Source of the DNA: Brevibacillus laterosporus
GTDB lineage: Bacteria > Bacillota > Bacilli > Brevibacillales > Brevibacillaceae
Direction: 5' to 3'
DNA: 64,000 nucleotides
Assembly (NCBI RefSeq): GCF_030489605.1
Contig: NZ_JAUKFY010000001.1
Location: 124,001 to 188,000 of the forward strand
Positions 39,201-48,294 of this stretch are shown piece after piece (position 1 is the stretch's first letter; every line of letters begins with the position of its first letter). A program made the position numbers and the translations under genes. A model generated the notes under the pieces. The model did no database searches. It was given only the letters and a program-made list of their open reading frames with translations, and was not told where the DNA came from.

Positions 39201-40791
39201 AGAAGTCCTGCAGATCAAACCGATTGGGGTAGAGGACAACTTCTTTGAACGAGGCGGAGACTCTATTAAGGCATTGCAAATCGCAGCTAGACTTAGCAAA
39301 TTTAATCGGAAATTGGATAGTAGACATATTTTTAAAAATCCAACGATTTCCATGCTGGCTCCTTACCTTGAGAAAAGAGGCGCTTTGATTGAACAAGATT
39401 CAATTGAAGGCGAAGTGCCGATTACACCGATTCAATCCTGGTTCTTTGAACAGCCTTTTGAGCATCCACACCACTTTAATCAATCTATGCTTCTGCCAAA
39501 TCAACAAGGCTGGGATCGTCAACGAATAGAACAAGCATTTACAACCATTGTAAAACACCATGATGCCTTAAGAATGAAGTACCAGTTTAGAGAGAAGATC
39601 ATTCAAGAAAATCAGGGTATCGAGGGAGAATTTTTTACCCTGCATGAGGTGGATGCAACCAAGGAAAGAGACTGGCAAAGCCGCATTGAACAAGAAGCGA
39701 ATCAACTCCAAGCAAGCTTTGATTTGACAACAGGCCCTCTTGTAAAGCTTGGCTTATACCATACGGCATATGGCGATTATCTTCTGATTGTCGTACATCA
39801 TCTCTTAATTGATGGTGTCTCATGGCGCATTCTGCTGGAGGATTTCCAGACGCTTTATGAGCAAAAGGGTGAGCTGCCGGCGAAAACCACTTCCTTTAAG
39901 ACGTGGGCTGTGCAACTGGAGGATTATGCTCGCAGCAAAAAGCTACAAGACGAGGCAAGCTACTGGAAAGGGTTGTTGAACAGATCGGTAAGAGAGCTGC
40001 CTGCGGATAAGGAATCAAGCGATACATTCCTTTTTGGAGATACAAAGGAAGTGCAGCTTACCTTTGATATAAATGAAACCCAAGACTTGCTTGCGAATGC
40101 CCACCATGCTTACAAGACAAAAGCGGATGATTTATTGCTGGCAGCGTTGGTTCTTACCATAAATGAGTGGACTCAGCAAAGCGATATCATAGTGAATTTG
40201 GAAGGTCACGGCCGTGAGACGATTGTGGAAGGCATTGATTTGAGCCGTACAATTGGCTGGTTTACGACCATTTATCCAGTCCTGTTTGAAGTAAGGGACC
40301 ATCAACTCTCCAGTGTGATTAAACATGTAAAAGAAACGCTGCGCAATGTGCCGAATAATGGTATTGGGTTTGGAATCTTACAATACATGACTCAGTCTGA
40401 TGTAAGCCAGAGCCAATTAAGTTCTCATCACATAAGCTTTAACTACCTAGGTCAGATGGGAGAAGATTCCGCTAGTCAGTCTGAGACGGATAATGGAGTC
40501 CTTATCAATACAGGAGACCAGATAAGCCCAATGAACGCAAATCCGAGCTCGCTTAATATGACTTGCCTTGTAATGAATAATACGTTGCTTGTTACTTTTG
40601 ATTATAATCCGCAACGTTACGAACAGGAGACAATTCAACGTCTGGCAGATCGTTATAAGGGCAATTTACAAGCAGTTCTCGATCATTGTGTTCAACGAGA
40701 GCAGACAGAGCGAACACCTAGTGATTTTAGTACGAAGAAGCTTTCTTTAGAGGACTTAGACGACGTGTTTGCAACACTTAAAAATCTATAA
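33211..40791 (+). CDS. NRPS modules 10-11 (C-A-T-C-A-T-E): Lys10, D-Tyr11
   Basis: A 2526-residue synthetase: C (HHILMDGW near 145), A, T (LGGHSIKAM near 987), C (HHIVGDG near 1172), A, T (RGGDSIKAL near 2014), E (HHLLIDGVSW near 2195). Module 10 pocket: DAGFSGAVDK, the same as module 7 (Lys). Module 11 pocket: DAAAVVGVCK, not a textbook code; the VC pair at 330-331 recalls aromatic codes, and position and epimerase suit D-Tyr, so that call is the weakest here. Module 11 also has YTSGSTGKSKG at A3 (Ser replacing Pro) and FFERGGDS at the carrier (Arg replacing Leu). ATG 33211 is preceded by a textbook AGGAGG. COM elements sit at both termini (MLSKANIKDIYTLSP; SLEDLDDVFATL). Confidence 0.94.
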   Translation: MLSKANIKDIYTLSPLQKGMLFQHLKEESTAYFEQLHFTIKGQLYVDSFEASFQHLINKYDVLRTVFLYKNMTQPMQMVLKERKTSVHFEDISHLDSKAASQYVEEFKNQDREKGFELSKDILMRFAILKAGAESYHLIWSFHHILMDGWCMGIVLQDLFRMYQQHRQNMPITVESVPAYSEYIRWLEKQNVTKARDYWKNYLEGYEELTGIIRLDTKHASHNNEVQECAFTLDKDITAGLTQLARHYSVTVNTLFQTIWGMLLQKYNNKDDVVFGAVVSGRPSEIHGVENMVGLFINTVPIRIQKQANDTFSRLLIRVHESTLLSKQYEFVSLADIQTDAGFSGQLLDHILVFENYPISEGSFEEEEFTMDSIKTYEKTSYDLNVMIRPNEDQLDIAFQFNDDVYSSDNVKRLFQHMKQLALAVIKNPDERLEAIAMITEEERQQILNDFQGEIVDFGKEKTLPELFEEQVKRTPEAIALRFEDQQLTYRELNQRVNQVAWTLRMKGLQREELVGIMVQRSLEMIVGVLAVIKAGGAYVPIDPEYPLDRIQYMLEDSATNWLLTIKQSEIPSIYQGHVLDLEEDTVYHERTSDLEIVNQSSDLAYIIYTSGSTGQPKGVMIDHRAVHNLHLSAGIYGIAQGSQVLQFASLSFDASVGDIFHSLLTGATLHLVKKEQLLSGHAFMEWLDEAGITTIPFIPPSVLKELPHAKLPKLKTISTGGEELPADLVRIWGANRTFLNAYGPTETTVDATIGDCVEMTDKPSIGTPTVNKRAYILDQSGQIQPIGVPGELCVGGEGVARGYLHRPELTDEKFVDDPYVPNGRMYKTGDLARWLPDGTIEFLGRMDGQVKIRGFRIELGEIEARLNQVPSVKQAVVLARSGEQKQVYLCAYLVTDNDLQVSALRKELSQTLPDYMIPSFFIKVDKIPVTVNGKIDKKALPEPEKEVELQTEYVAPTNPTEEILAQIWQKVLGMERVGIEDNFFELGGHSIKAMMLASNIYKELKIDLPLREIFKHTTVKEMARFIDGRDEEEYVGIQPAAKQEYYPVSSAQKRMYVIQSLEDKAQGTSYNMPSFYKIKGSVDAEKLEKVFQTLIDRHESLRTSFHMIEEQLVQKVHEQVSWKMDMKTVSANDVSRVKDSFVQPFDISTAPLFRASLLTINKDEHILMMDVHHIVGDGVSTTILFQELIQLYQGQALPEVKIHYKDYAVWQLSQEDRLKESENFWMQQFSGELPVLELPTDYSRPPIRRLEGDYVSQSLRGDLHASVKAFMKNHEVTLYMVLLAAYNVFLHKYTNQRDIIVGTPVSDRPHPDVMSTVGMFVNTLAVRNQLESEQTFEEFLANVKNKMLEVYGHQEYPFEDVIEKVKVQRDTSRHPLFDTMFGVQNLETSHAELPDWGIEPLDIDWTNSKFDMSWMVFEADGLEIGVEYSTSLFERNTIQRMIGHFEHIIEQIMENPQIRLADIQLTTEDERIQILEEFNHQPTKITYDQAIQNRFEEQAMKTPDAVALVYKGQELTYRELNQRSNQMARTLREHGVGRDQIIAVMINRSHELIISILAVLKAGGAYLPIDPTYPLDRIEHMLEDSQTAMLLTQKEIQIPTGYSGEVLFIDQADIYHEDVTDLSSMNQPADLAYIIYTSGSTGKSKGVMIEHRSLHNLIHISDPYKMGAGSRVLQFASSSFDASVAEIFPALLTGSTLYIEEKEELLTNLIPYLLENQITTVALPPSLLRSVPYTELPALECIVSVGEACTFDIVQTWGQNRTFINGYGPTESTVCSTFGVITAEDKRITIGKPFPNQKAYIINENQQLQPIGVPGELCIAGAGLSRGYLNRPELTQEKFVNNPFAPGERMYKTGDVARWLPDGNIEYVGRMDDQVKVRGNRVELGEVTSQLLTHPSITEAVVVPIVDTHGATTLCAYFIEDKEVKLNDLRHHLAKTLPEFMIPAYFIKVDHIPLTGNGKVNKRALPDPSEFISAQAGHEIVAPSSQDEEILVQVWEEVLQIKPIGVEDNFFERGGDSIKALQIAARLSKFNRKLDSRHIFKNPTISMLAPYLEKRGALIEQDSIEGEVPITPIQSWFFEQPFEHPHHFNQSMLLPNQQGWDRQRIEQAFTTIVKHHDALRMKYQFREKIIQENQGIEGEFFTLHEVDATKERDWQSRIEQEANQLQASFDLTTGPLVKLGLYHTAYGDYLLIVVHHLLIDGVSWRILLEDFQTLYEQKGELPAKTTSFKTWAVQLEDYARSKKLQDEASYWKGLLNRSVRELPADKESSDTFLFGDTKEVQLTFDINETQDLLANAHHAYKTKADDLLLAALVLTINEWTQQSDIIVNLEGHGRETIVEGIDLSRTIGWFTTIYPVLFEVRDHQLSSVIKHVKETLRNVPNNGIGFGILQYMTQSDVSQSQLSSHHISFNYLGQMGEDSASQSETDNGVLINTGDQISPMNANPSSLNMTCLVMNNTLLVTFDYNPQRYEQETIQRLADRYKGNLQAVLDHCVQREQTERTPSDFSTKKLSLEDLDDVFATLKNL

Positions 40792-40818
40792 AGGTATCCT
40801 GAGGAGGAGAAGATTAAC

Positions 40819-43800
40819 TTGATTAATACCTCAGACGTCAAAGACATTTATAGTTTATCCCCGATGCAACGAGGCATGTTATTTCATACATTAAAAGACA
40901 AAGAAAACCTTGCCTATTTTGATCAAACAACCTTTCAATTGGAAGGTGACATATGTGTCGAATCCCTTGAGAAAAGTTTTAACGAGCTGATTCGCAAGTA
41001 TGATGTCCTGCGTACGATCTTTTTATATCAAAAATTAAAAGAGCCGATGCAGGTTGTGTTAAAGGAACGTACAGCAAGTATTCATTATGAGGATTTCTCT
41101 ATGAAGAGCGAGTCGGATAAAGCAAAGGCTCTTCGTGCAGCAAAACAGAGGGACCGGGACGAGGGCTTTGACCTCTCCCGGGACATCCTCATGCGGTTAT
41201 CTTTATTGAAAGTCGCATCTAAGCAATATGAATTAGTGATCAGTAGCCACCATATTATCATTGATGGATGGTGCACGGATATTTTGTACCAAGAGCTGTT
41301 TTATTTTTATCAATGCTTCGTGGCAAATCAACCTATCCCTGCTGAGAAATCGATTCCGTACAGCAGATATATTCGTTGGCTGGAAGAACAGGATGAAGAG
41401 GAAGCAAAAGCTTATTGGAGTGATTATCTGCAAGATTTCGACGGGGCATCTGTAATCCCTAAGCAAAATATTAAGGGAGAGAAGGAAGTATGCACCATTG
41501 ATAAGGTAACCTTCCGCTTTGATAAAAAGCTGTCGGAGGAACTGGTGCAGGTAGCAAAAGCTTGCCAAGTAACAATAAGTACCTTGTTTCAAACAATGTG
41601 GGGCATCCTGCTACAAAAGTATAATAATTCTCAGGAAGCTATATTTGGATCTGTTATTTCAGGAAGATCACCAGAGATTCCCGATGTGGAGAAAATAGTT
41701 GGAATTTTTATTAATACCATTCCTGTTCGCATTCGGACATTGGACAAGCAAACCTTCAAGGAATTGTTGACTCAGGTTCAGGAGGCATCTGTCAACTCTG
41801 AAAAATATAATTATCTAACATTGGCTGATATTCAAGCAGTTACCGGATCGAATCATGCACTTATCCATCATATTGTGGCATTTGAAAATTTCCCGATTGC
41901 CTCGGACAGCTTCGTTGATTCGAGCGAATCCGATTCAGAAGAATTGAAAGTTGTGAACGTCTTAGACGATCATGAGAAGACCAACTTTGATTTTAATGTC
42001 CAAGTTCAGCTTGATACAGAGTTACTAGTAAAAATCTCTTATAATCAAAATCTTTATAATAGAAGCTTTATTGATAATATCTTTAATCACCTGCAACAGA
42101 TTGCCGAGTCTATCATTCATAACCTAGATGTTCAAATAGATGAGATAGCTATTGTTTCTAAGGAGGAAAAGAATCAGCTATTAAGCTATTCCACTCCAGC
42201 CAAGTCAGATTTTCCGATGGATAAAACCATTCACCAGCTATTTGAGGAGCAGGTATCACGGACACCGGAGCAGATAGCGGTCGTCTGTAAAGGGGAGTCC
42301 TTAACCTATCGCCAGTTAAATGAGAAGGCCAATCAATTGGCATGGGTGCTAAGAAAACGAAAGGTAAGACCTAACGAGATCGTAGCGATCATGGCAGAGC
42401 ACTCCCTAGAGATGTTGGTTGGGGTGATTGGGATTTTAAAGGCAGGTGCGGCCTATCTTCCTATTGACCCATCCTACCCAGAAAAAAGAATCGCCCATAT
42501 GCTACAAGATAGCAAAGCGGAGCAATTACTTATCCAGCCCCATTTAAATATGCCGCAGGACTTTAAGGGAAGTGCATTATGGTTAACAGAGGAGAGCTGG
42601 GCGAAGGAGAGTACGACCGATCTGCCCCTTGCTACGAGCGCAAATGATCTAGCATACGTTATTTATACCTCAGGCTCAACGGGACTGCCTAAGGGAGTCA
42701 TGGTTGAACATCAAGCCTTGGTTAATTTAGTCATGTGGCATAACGAGGCATTTGGCGTAACGATGACTGATCAATGCACCAAATTGGCAGGCTTTGGATT
42801 CGATGCATCGGTGTGGGAAACCTTCCCTCCGCTTATACAGGGAGCTACGCTTCATGTGTTAGAGGAATCAAGACGCGGGGATATTTATGCTCTGCATGAA
42901 TACTTTGAAAAGAATTCGATCACCATTAGCTTCTTACCTACTCAATTAGCCGAACAATTCATGGAGCTTACAAGCAGTACATTACGTGTGTTACTCATTG
43001 GCGGTGACCGAGCCCAAAAGGTTAAAGAGACACCGTATCAAATCATAAACAATTACGGTCCAACCGAAAATACAGTAGTAACGACGAGCGGCCAACTGCA
43101 TTCTGAGCAGGATGTTTTCCCGATTGGAAAGCCGATTACCAATCACAGCGTTTATATTTTGGATCAGAACAGACATCTTCAGCCGATCGGAGTACCTGGC
43201 GAGCTATGCGTCAGCGGTGCCGGACTTGCAAGAGGCTACCTCAATCAGCCTGAACTCACCGTAGAACGCTTTGTTGATAATCCCTTTGTACCTGAAGAGA
43301 GAATGTATCGCACAGGGGACTTAGTTCGGTGGAGAACCGATGGCAGCATCGAATATCTGGGAAGGATAGACGAGCAAGTCAAGATTCGAGGATACAGAAT
43401 TGAGCTAGGTGAGATCGAAACAAAGCTTCTTGAGCATCCTTCCATTAGTGAGGCGCTCGTCGTGGCTCGCAATGATGAGCAAGGTTATACCTATCTCTGC
43501 GCTTATGTGGTAGCGACCGGGGCCTGGAGCGTATCTTCATTACGAGAGCATTTAATCGAAACATTGCCCGAATATATGATTCCAGCTTACATGATGGAAG
43601 TTGAAAAAATGCCGCTTACTGCAAACGGAAAGGTAGATAAGCGAGCGTTGCCGATACCTGATAGGCAAAGAATGAACGAATATGTGGCACCTGCAACAGA
43701 GACGGAGGAAAAGCTAGTTCAACTGTTCCAAGAAATTTTGGGACTTGAGCGTATTGGTACTACAGATCACTTCTTTGAATTAGGCGGACATTCGCTGAAG

Positions 43801-46800
43801 GCGATGATGCTTGTGTCTCGTATGCACAAGGAGCTAGGTGTGGATGTGCAGTTAAAAGAGATGTTTGCTCGCCCAACGGTTAAAGACCTGTCTGCCTACA
43901 TAGATCAGATGAACGGTTCTGCTTACACAGCGATTCAGCCAGCGGAGGAACAGCCTTATTATCCTGTTTCTTTTGCACAAAGAAGAATGTATGTTGTACA
44001 GCAAATGAGAGATAGTGAAACGACGAGCTATAACATGCCGTTTACGTTTGAGCTAAAAGGAAAGCTGCATCTGGACAAGCTGAGAGAAGCGTTACAGATT
44101 CTCGTCCTACGACATGAAAGTCTCCGTACATCGTTTCATATGATTGATGAAAATCTAGTTCAAAAAGTAAATAAAGATATTTCATGGGATTTAGAAGTAA
44201 TAGAAGCTACGGAGTCAGAGGTTCAAGTAAAACTGGAGGAATTTATCAGACCTTTCAATTTAAGTGAGGCTCCGCTTTTCAGAGCTCGTTTAATTTCCTT
44301 GAATCCACAGCATCATCTTTTGAGCTTGGACATGCATCATATTATTTCAGATGGGGTATCTATGAACCTGTTCCTGCAGGAATTCATGACACTCTATCAG
44401 GGAGAAGCATTGCCAGCGCTCGCTATCCAATACAAGGACTTCGCCGTATGGCAACAATCAGACGAGCAGCGAGCTAGATTAAAAGAGCAGGAAAAATATT
44501 GGTTACATCATTTTTCTGACGAGCTGCCTACCTTAGAATTGCCAACAGATTTTCAGCGCCCTGCTATACAGCAATTTGACGGAGATGAATGGACGTTTGA
44601 AATTAATGCTGATCTTCTAGCAAAGGTCAAACAAATCTGCTCTAGCCAAGGCACGACGTTATATATGACTCTTCTCGCTGCTTATCAGGTGTTCTTGGCT
44701 AGATATACCGGGCAGGAGGATATCATTGTAGGTTCTCCAATTGCTGGACGCTCTCATGCTGATTTGGAAAACATTGTAGGTATGTTTGTAAATACATTAG
44801 CTTTGCGCGGGAAGCCAAAGGCAGATCAATCCTTTCTCTCCTATCTAAAACAGGTAAAAGAGACCGTATTCCAAGCATACGCGAACGCAGAATATCCATT
44901 TGAAGAGTTGATTGAAAAACTCGATTTAGAACGGGATCTGAGTCGTCATCCGCTATTTGATACCTTGTTCTCTTTGCAAAATATGGAAATGTCTGAGTTC
45001 CACATGAGTAATCTGGAAATTTTTCCTTATGAAACGGGACAAAAGAATGCAAAATTCTCTCTTAGCTGGTTAATAGCAGAAGGAGAATCGCTTTATGTAA
45101 CAATCGAATACAGCACCAAATGCTTTAAGCAAGAAACCATTAAGCGCATGGCCAGTCATTTTGAACAACTGCTAGCGCAAATTGTTGAGCAACCGGAAGC
45201 GCGCATTGGCCATCTGGAGTTAGTAGCAGATGCCGAAAGAAAGATGTTACTGGAAGACTTTAATCTGACAAAAGTCGACTATCCAAGAGAAAAAACAATT
45301 CAAGAATTATTTGAAGAGCAGGTGGGCAAAAACCCTGATCAAATCGCGCTTATATGCGGAGAGGAACAGTTTACCTACGAACAATTAAATGTGAAATTTA
45401 ACCAATTAGCTCACGTATTAAGAAGAGAAGGCGTTCAACCCAATCAGGTAATAGGGCTAATTACGGATCGATCGCTGTCGATGATTGTGGGTATTTTTGG
45501 AATTTTAAAAGCAGGTGGGGGCTATTTGCCAATCGATCCGACCTATCCGACCGAGAGAATTCAATACATGCTTGAAGACAGTCAAACTCACCTATTGTTG
45601 GTACAACACAGAGACATGGTTCCAGCTGGTTATCAGGGAGAGGTTTTGATAATAGAGGATGAGATAAGCCGAGATGAACAAGTACCTAACATAGATTTGA
45701 TCAATCAGCCGCAAGACTTGGCTTATGTCATGTACACATCTGGCTCTACAGGTAAACCAAAGGGGAACCTGACTACTCATCGAAACATTATCAAAACGGT
45801 ATGCAATAACGGATATATTGAGATAACGACTGAGGATCGTCTTTTGCAGTTATCTAATTATGCATTTGACGGCTCTACCTTTGATATATTCAGCTCGTTA
45901 TTACACGGAGCAACGCTGGTACTGGTACCAAAAGAAGTGATCTTGAACCCAACAGACTTGGTTACATTGATACGCGAACAGCAGATTACTGTATCGTTTA
46001 TGACTACTTCATTGTTTAATGCATTAGTGGAACTGGATGTAAGCAGTCTCCAAAACATGCGCAAGATAGCTTTTGGAGGAGAAAAGGCTTCATTCAAGCA
46101 TGTGGAAAAAGCATGGGATTTTCTCGGAAATGGACGATTGGTGAATGGATATGGTCCCACAGAAACAACAGTTTTTGCTACAACCTACACTGTGGATGAG
46201 CGCATTAAGGAATGGGGGATTATACCGATTGGTCGACCGCTACATAATACTACGATCCACATTTTAAGCGCTGAAGACAAGCTACAGCCAATTGGGGTCA
46301 TTGGAGAGCTGTGCGTTAGCGGTGAAGGATTGGCACGCGGTTACCTTAATCTACCAGAGTTAACGATGGAACGATTTGTTGAAAATCCATTTAGACCTGG
46401 AGAAAGAATGTACCGCACAGGGGACTTGGCTCGTTGGTTACCGGATGGGGTTCTTGAATATGTAGGACGCAAGGATGAACAAGTGAAAATTCGCGGACAC
46501 CGAATTGAGCTTAGTGAAATTGAAACAAGGATATTGGAGCATCCTGCTATCAGCGAAACGGTTCTTCTAGCCAAGCGAAATGAGCAAGGCAGCTCATACC
46601 TGTGCGCTTATATTGTTGCCCATGGCCAATGGAATGTCAAAGAAATGCGCAAGCATGTAAGAGATGCTTTGCCAGAACACATGGTGCCTTCTTATTTTAT
46701 TGGCTTAGACAAACTTCCCCTTACCTCCAACGGTAAAGTCGACAAACGAGCATTGCCAGAGCCAGAGGGCAGCTTGCAACTGACTAGAGAAATTGTTGCT

Positions 46801-48294
46801 CCACGTAATGAATCTGAAAAACAGTTAGTTGAAATTGTTGCTGAGGTTCTGGGACTAGAAGCTAGTGAAATAAGTATTACCGATAATCTTTTTGAACTGG
46901 GTGGACATTCCCTGACTATCTTAAGGATCCTTGCTAAGGTTCACACATTTAACTGGAAGCTTGAAATGAAAGACTTCTATAATTGCAAGAACCTTGAGGA
47001 AATAGCAAGCAAGGCAACTGATATGCTGGAAAATCAAAATCTGTCTGGCAGTGGCTCGGTCTTTAAAAAGGGTGAGAAGAAATCAATCCCGGCAGTACCC
47101 GTCCACGATAGGCAAAAAGAGATGGAGCATGTTTTATTACTCGGCTCCACTGGCTTCTTAGGCATTCATTTGTTACATGAGCTGCTACAAAAAACAGAAG
47201 CGACGATTCTTTGCGTCATTCGTGCAAAAGATGATGAAGCTGCTAAACAACGTCTGCGTCAAAAAATCGATTTTTACTTTGCCTCACAGTACAGCAGCTC
47301 CCAAATTGATGAGTGGTTTACCCGCATCCAAATCATTCACGGTGATATTACGCAAGCCAACTTTGGATTAGAGGCAAACCATTACGAGTCGCTAGGAGCT
47401 ATCGTTGACACTGTCATTCATACGGCTGCATTGGTGAAGCATTACGGGTACTATGAAGAGTTTGAAAGAGCAAATGTACATGGAACTCAGCAAGTAGTTA
47501 CCTTTTGCTTGAACAATAAATTACCAATGCACTATGTTTCAACCCTGAGCGTTTCGGGAACCACCGTTGAAGGAGCAACAGAGCTTGTAGAATTTACTGA
47601 GAAGGACTTTTATGTTGGTCAAAACTATGAGTCAAATGTATATCTGAGAAGTAAATTTGAAGCCGAGGCCGTGATTGTAGGCGGAATGGAAACCGGACTC
47701 GACGCACGTATCTACCGGGTTGGTAATTTAACAGGACGTTTTCAGGATGGATGGTTCCAGGAAAACATTAATGAAAATATGTTCTATCTTCTATCGAAAG
47801 CCTTCCTTGAGCTTGGAGGTTTTGATCAGGAGATTATGCAGGGTATGGTTGATTTAACCCCTATTGATACATGTGCACAAGCTATTATACACATCATCAA
47901 CAGCAAAGGAATTCAGGAAAGAGTCTTCCATTTACAAAATCCGCACTTGGTAACATACGATGATATGTATCGTGTATTTGAAGAGCTTGGCTTTTCAAGA
48001 CGGGTACAAAGTCGAGAAGATGTTACACGTGAACTAGATGTAATGATGTCTCAGGGTGATGAAAAGGAATTTTTGGCTGGGATTCTGACCACAATGCTGG
48101 GTGATGTAGAGCGTGCCGAACAATTTAATGTTGCAGTTGATTCGAGTAGGACATTGCAGCTATTAGAGGATACCTCGTTTACCTATCCTGTTCCTGATGA
48201 TGAGTATTTGCGCAAGCTGGCTATGCATATGATCAAAGTTGGGTTTGTTGCTCCTAATCATACTGTTACTGAAAAAATAGGAACTGGTCGTTAG
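40819..48294 (+). CDS. NRPS modules 12-13 with terminal reductase (C-A-T-C-A-T-R): Leu12, Val13-ol
   Basis: A 2491-residue terminating synthetase: C (HHIIIDGW near 145), A, T (LGGHSLKAM near 988), C (HHIISDG near 1172), A, T (LGGHSLTIL near 2027), then a thioester reductase in place of a thioesterase. The reductase has the NAD(P) loop GSTGFLG near 2108 and a YLRSK catalytic Tyr/Lys motif, as in extended short-chain dehydrogenase release domains such as that of linear gramicidin synthetase LgrD. Module 12 pocket: DAWFLGNVVK (Leu). Module 13 pocket: DGFFAGGVFK, one residue different from the Val modules. Release would give a C-terminal aldehyde or, after four-electron reduction, valinol. Translation starts at TTG 40819, supported by GAGGAGGAGA just upstream and by the N-terminus INTSDVKDIYSLSP matching the siblings. 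Confidence 0.95.
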   Translation: MINTSDVKDIYSLSPMQRGMLFHTLKDKENLAYFDQTTFQLEGDICVESLEKSFNELIRKYDVLRTIFLYQKLKEPMQVVLKERTASIHYEDFSMKSESDKAKALRAAKQRDRDEGFDLSRDILMRLSLLKVASKQYELVISSHHIIIDGWCTDILYQELFYFYQCFVANQPIPAEKSIPYSRYIRWLEEQDEEEAKAYWSDYLQDFDGASVIPKQNIKGEKEVCTIDKVTFRFDKKLSEELVQVAKACQVTISTLFQTMWGILLQKYNNSQEAIFGSVISGRSPEIPDVEKIVGIFINTIPVRIRTLDKQTFKELLTQVQEASVNSEKYNYLTLADIQAVTGSNHALIHHIVAFENFPIASDSFVDSSESDSEELKVVNVLDDHEKTNFDFNVQVQLDTELLVKISYNQNLYNRSFIDNIFNHLQQIAESIIHNLDVQIDEIAIVSKEEKNQLLSYSTPAKSDFPMDKTIHQLFEEQVSRTPEQIAVVCKGESLTYRQLNEKANQLAWVLRKRKVRPNEIVAIMAEHSLEMLVGVIGILKAGAAYLPIDPSYPEKRIAHMLQDSKAEQLLIQPHLNMPQDFKGSALWLTEESWAKESTTDLPLATSANDLAYVIYTSGSTGLPKGVMVEHQALVNLVMWHNEAFGVTMTDQCTKLAGFGFDASVWETFPPLIQGATLHVLEESRRGDIYALHEYFEKNSITISFLPTQLAEQFMELTSSTLRVLLIGGDRAQKVKETPYQIINNYGPTENTVVTTSGQLHSEQDVFPIGKPITNHSVYILDQNRHLQPIGVPGELCVSGAGLARGYLNQPELTVERFVDNPFVPEERMYRTGDLVRWRTDGSIEYLGRIDEQVKIRGYRIELGEIETKLLEHPSISEALVVARNDEQGYTYLCAYVVATGAWSVSSLREHLIETLPEYMIPAYMMEVEKMPLTANGKVDKRALPIPDRQRMNEYVAPATETEEKLVQLFQEILGLERIGTTDHFFELGGHSLKAMMLVSRMHKELGVDVQLKEMFARPTVKDLSAYIDQMNGSAYTAIQPAEEQPYYPVSFAQRRMYVVQQMRDSETTSYNMPFTFELKGKLHLDKLREALQILVLRHESLRTSFHMIDENLVQKVNKDISWDLEVIEATESEVQVKLEEFIRPFNLSEAPLFRARLISLNPQHHLLSLDMHHIISDGVSMNLFLQEFMTLYQGEALPALAIQYKDFAVWQQSDEQRARLKEQEKYWLHHFSDELPTLELPTDFQRPAIQQFDGDEWTFEINADLLAKVKQICSSQGTTLYMTLLAAYQVFLARYTGQEDIIVGSPIAGRSHADLENIVGMFVNTLALRGKPKADQSFLSYLKQVKETVFQAYANAEYPFEELIEKLDLERDLSRHPLFDTLFSLQNMEMSEFHMSNLEIFPYETGQKNAKFSLSWLIAEGESLYVTIEYSTKCFKQETIKRMASHFEQLLAQIVEQPEARIGHLELVADAERKMLLEDFNLTKVDYPREKTIQELFEEQVGKNPDQIALICGEEQFTYEQLNVKFNQLAHVLRREGVQPNQVIGLITDRSLSMIVGIFGILKAGGGYLPIDPTYPTERIQYMLEDSQTHLLLVQHRDMVPAGYQGEVLIIEDEISRDEQVPNIDLINQPQDLAYVMYTSGSTGKPKGNLTTHRNIIKTVCNNGYIEITTEDRLLQLSNYAFDGSTFDIFSSLLHGATLVLVPKEVILNPTDLVTLIREQQITVSFMTTSLFNALVELDVSSLQNMRKIAFGGEKASFKHVEKAWDFLGNGRLVNGYGPTETTVFATTYTVDERIKEWGIIPIGRPLHNTTIHILSAEDKLQPIGVIGELCVSGEGLARGYLNLPELTMERFVENPFRPGERMYRTGDLARWLPDGVLEYVGRKDEQVKIRGHRIELSEIETRILEHPAISETVLLAKRNEQGSSYLCAYIVAHGQWNVKEMRKHVRDALPEHMVPSYFIGLDKLPLTSNGKVDKRALPEPEGSLQLTREIVAPRNESEKQLVEIVAEVLGLEASEISITDNLFELGGHSLTILRILAKVHTFNWKLEMKDFYNCKNLEEIASKATDMLENQNLSGSGSVFKKGEKKSIPAVPVHDRQKEMEHVLLLGSTGFLGIHLLHELLQKTEATILCVIRAKDDEAAKQRLRQKIDFYFASQYSSSQIDEWFTRIQIIHGDITQANFGLEANHYESLGAIVDTVIHTAALVKHYGYYEEFERANVHGTQQVVTFCLNNKLPMHYVSTLSVSGTTVEGATELVEFTEKDFYVGQNYESNVYLRSKFEAEAVIVGGMETGLDARIYRVGNLTGRFQDGWFQENINENMFYLLSKAFLELGGFDQEIMQGMVDLTPIDTCAQAIIHIINSKGIQERVFHLQNPHLVTYDDMYRVFEELGFSRRVQSREDVTRELDVMMSQGDEKEFLAGILTTMLGDVERAEQFNVAVDSSRTLQLLEDTSFTYPVPDDEYLRKLAMHMIKVGFVAPNHTVTEKIGTGR

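Noticed and set aside
4052-48294. Tandem module similarity as a transposition or phage signature
   Set aside because: The roughly 3.1-kb periodicity is the normal repeat of C-A-T modules; no terminal inverted repeats, target duplications or transposase genes were seen.
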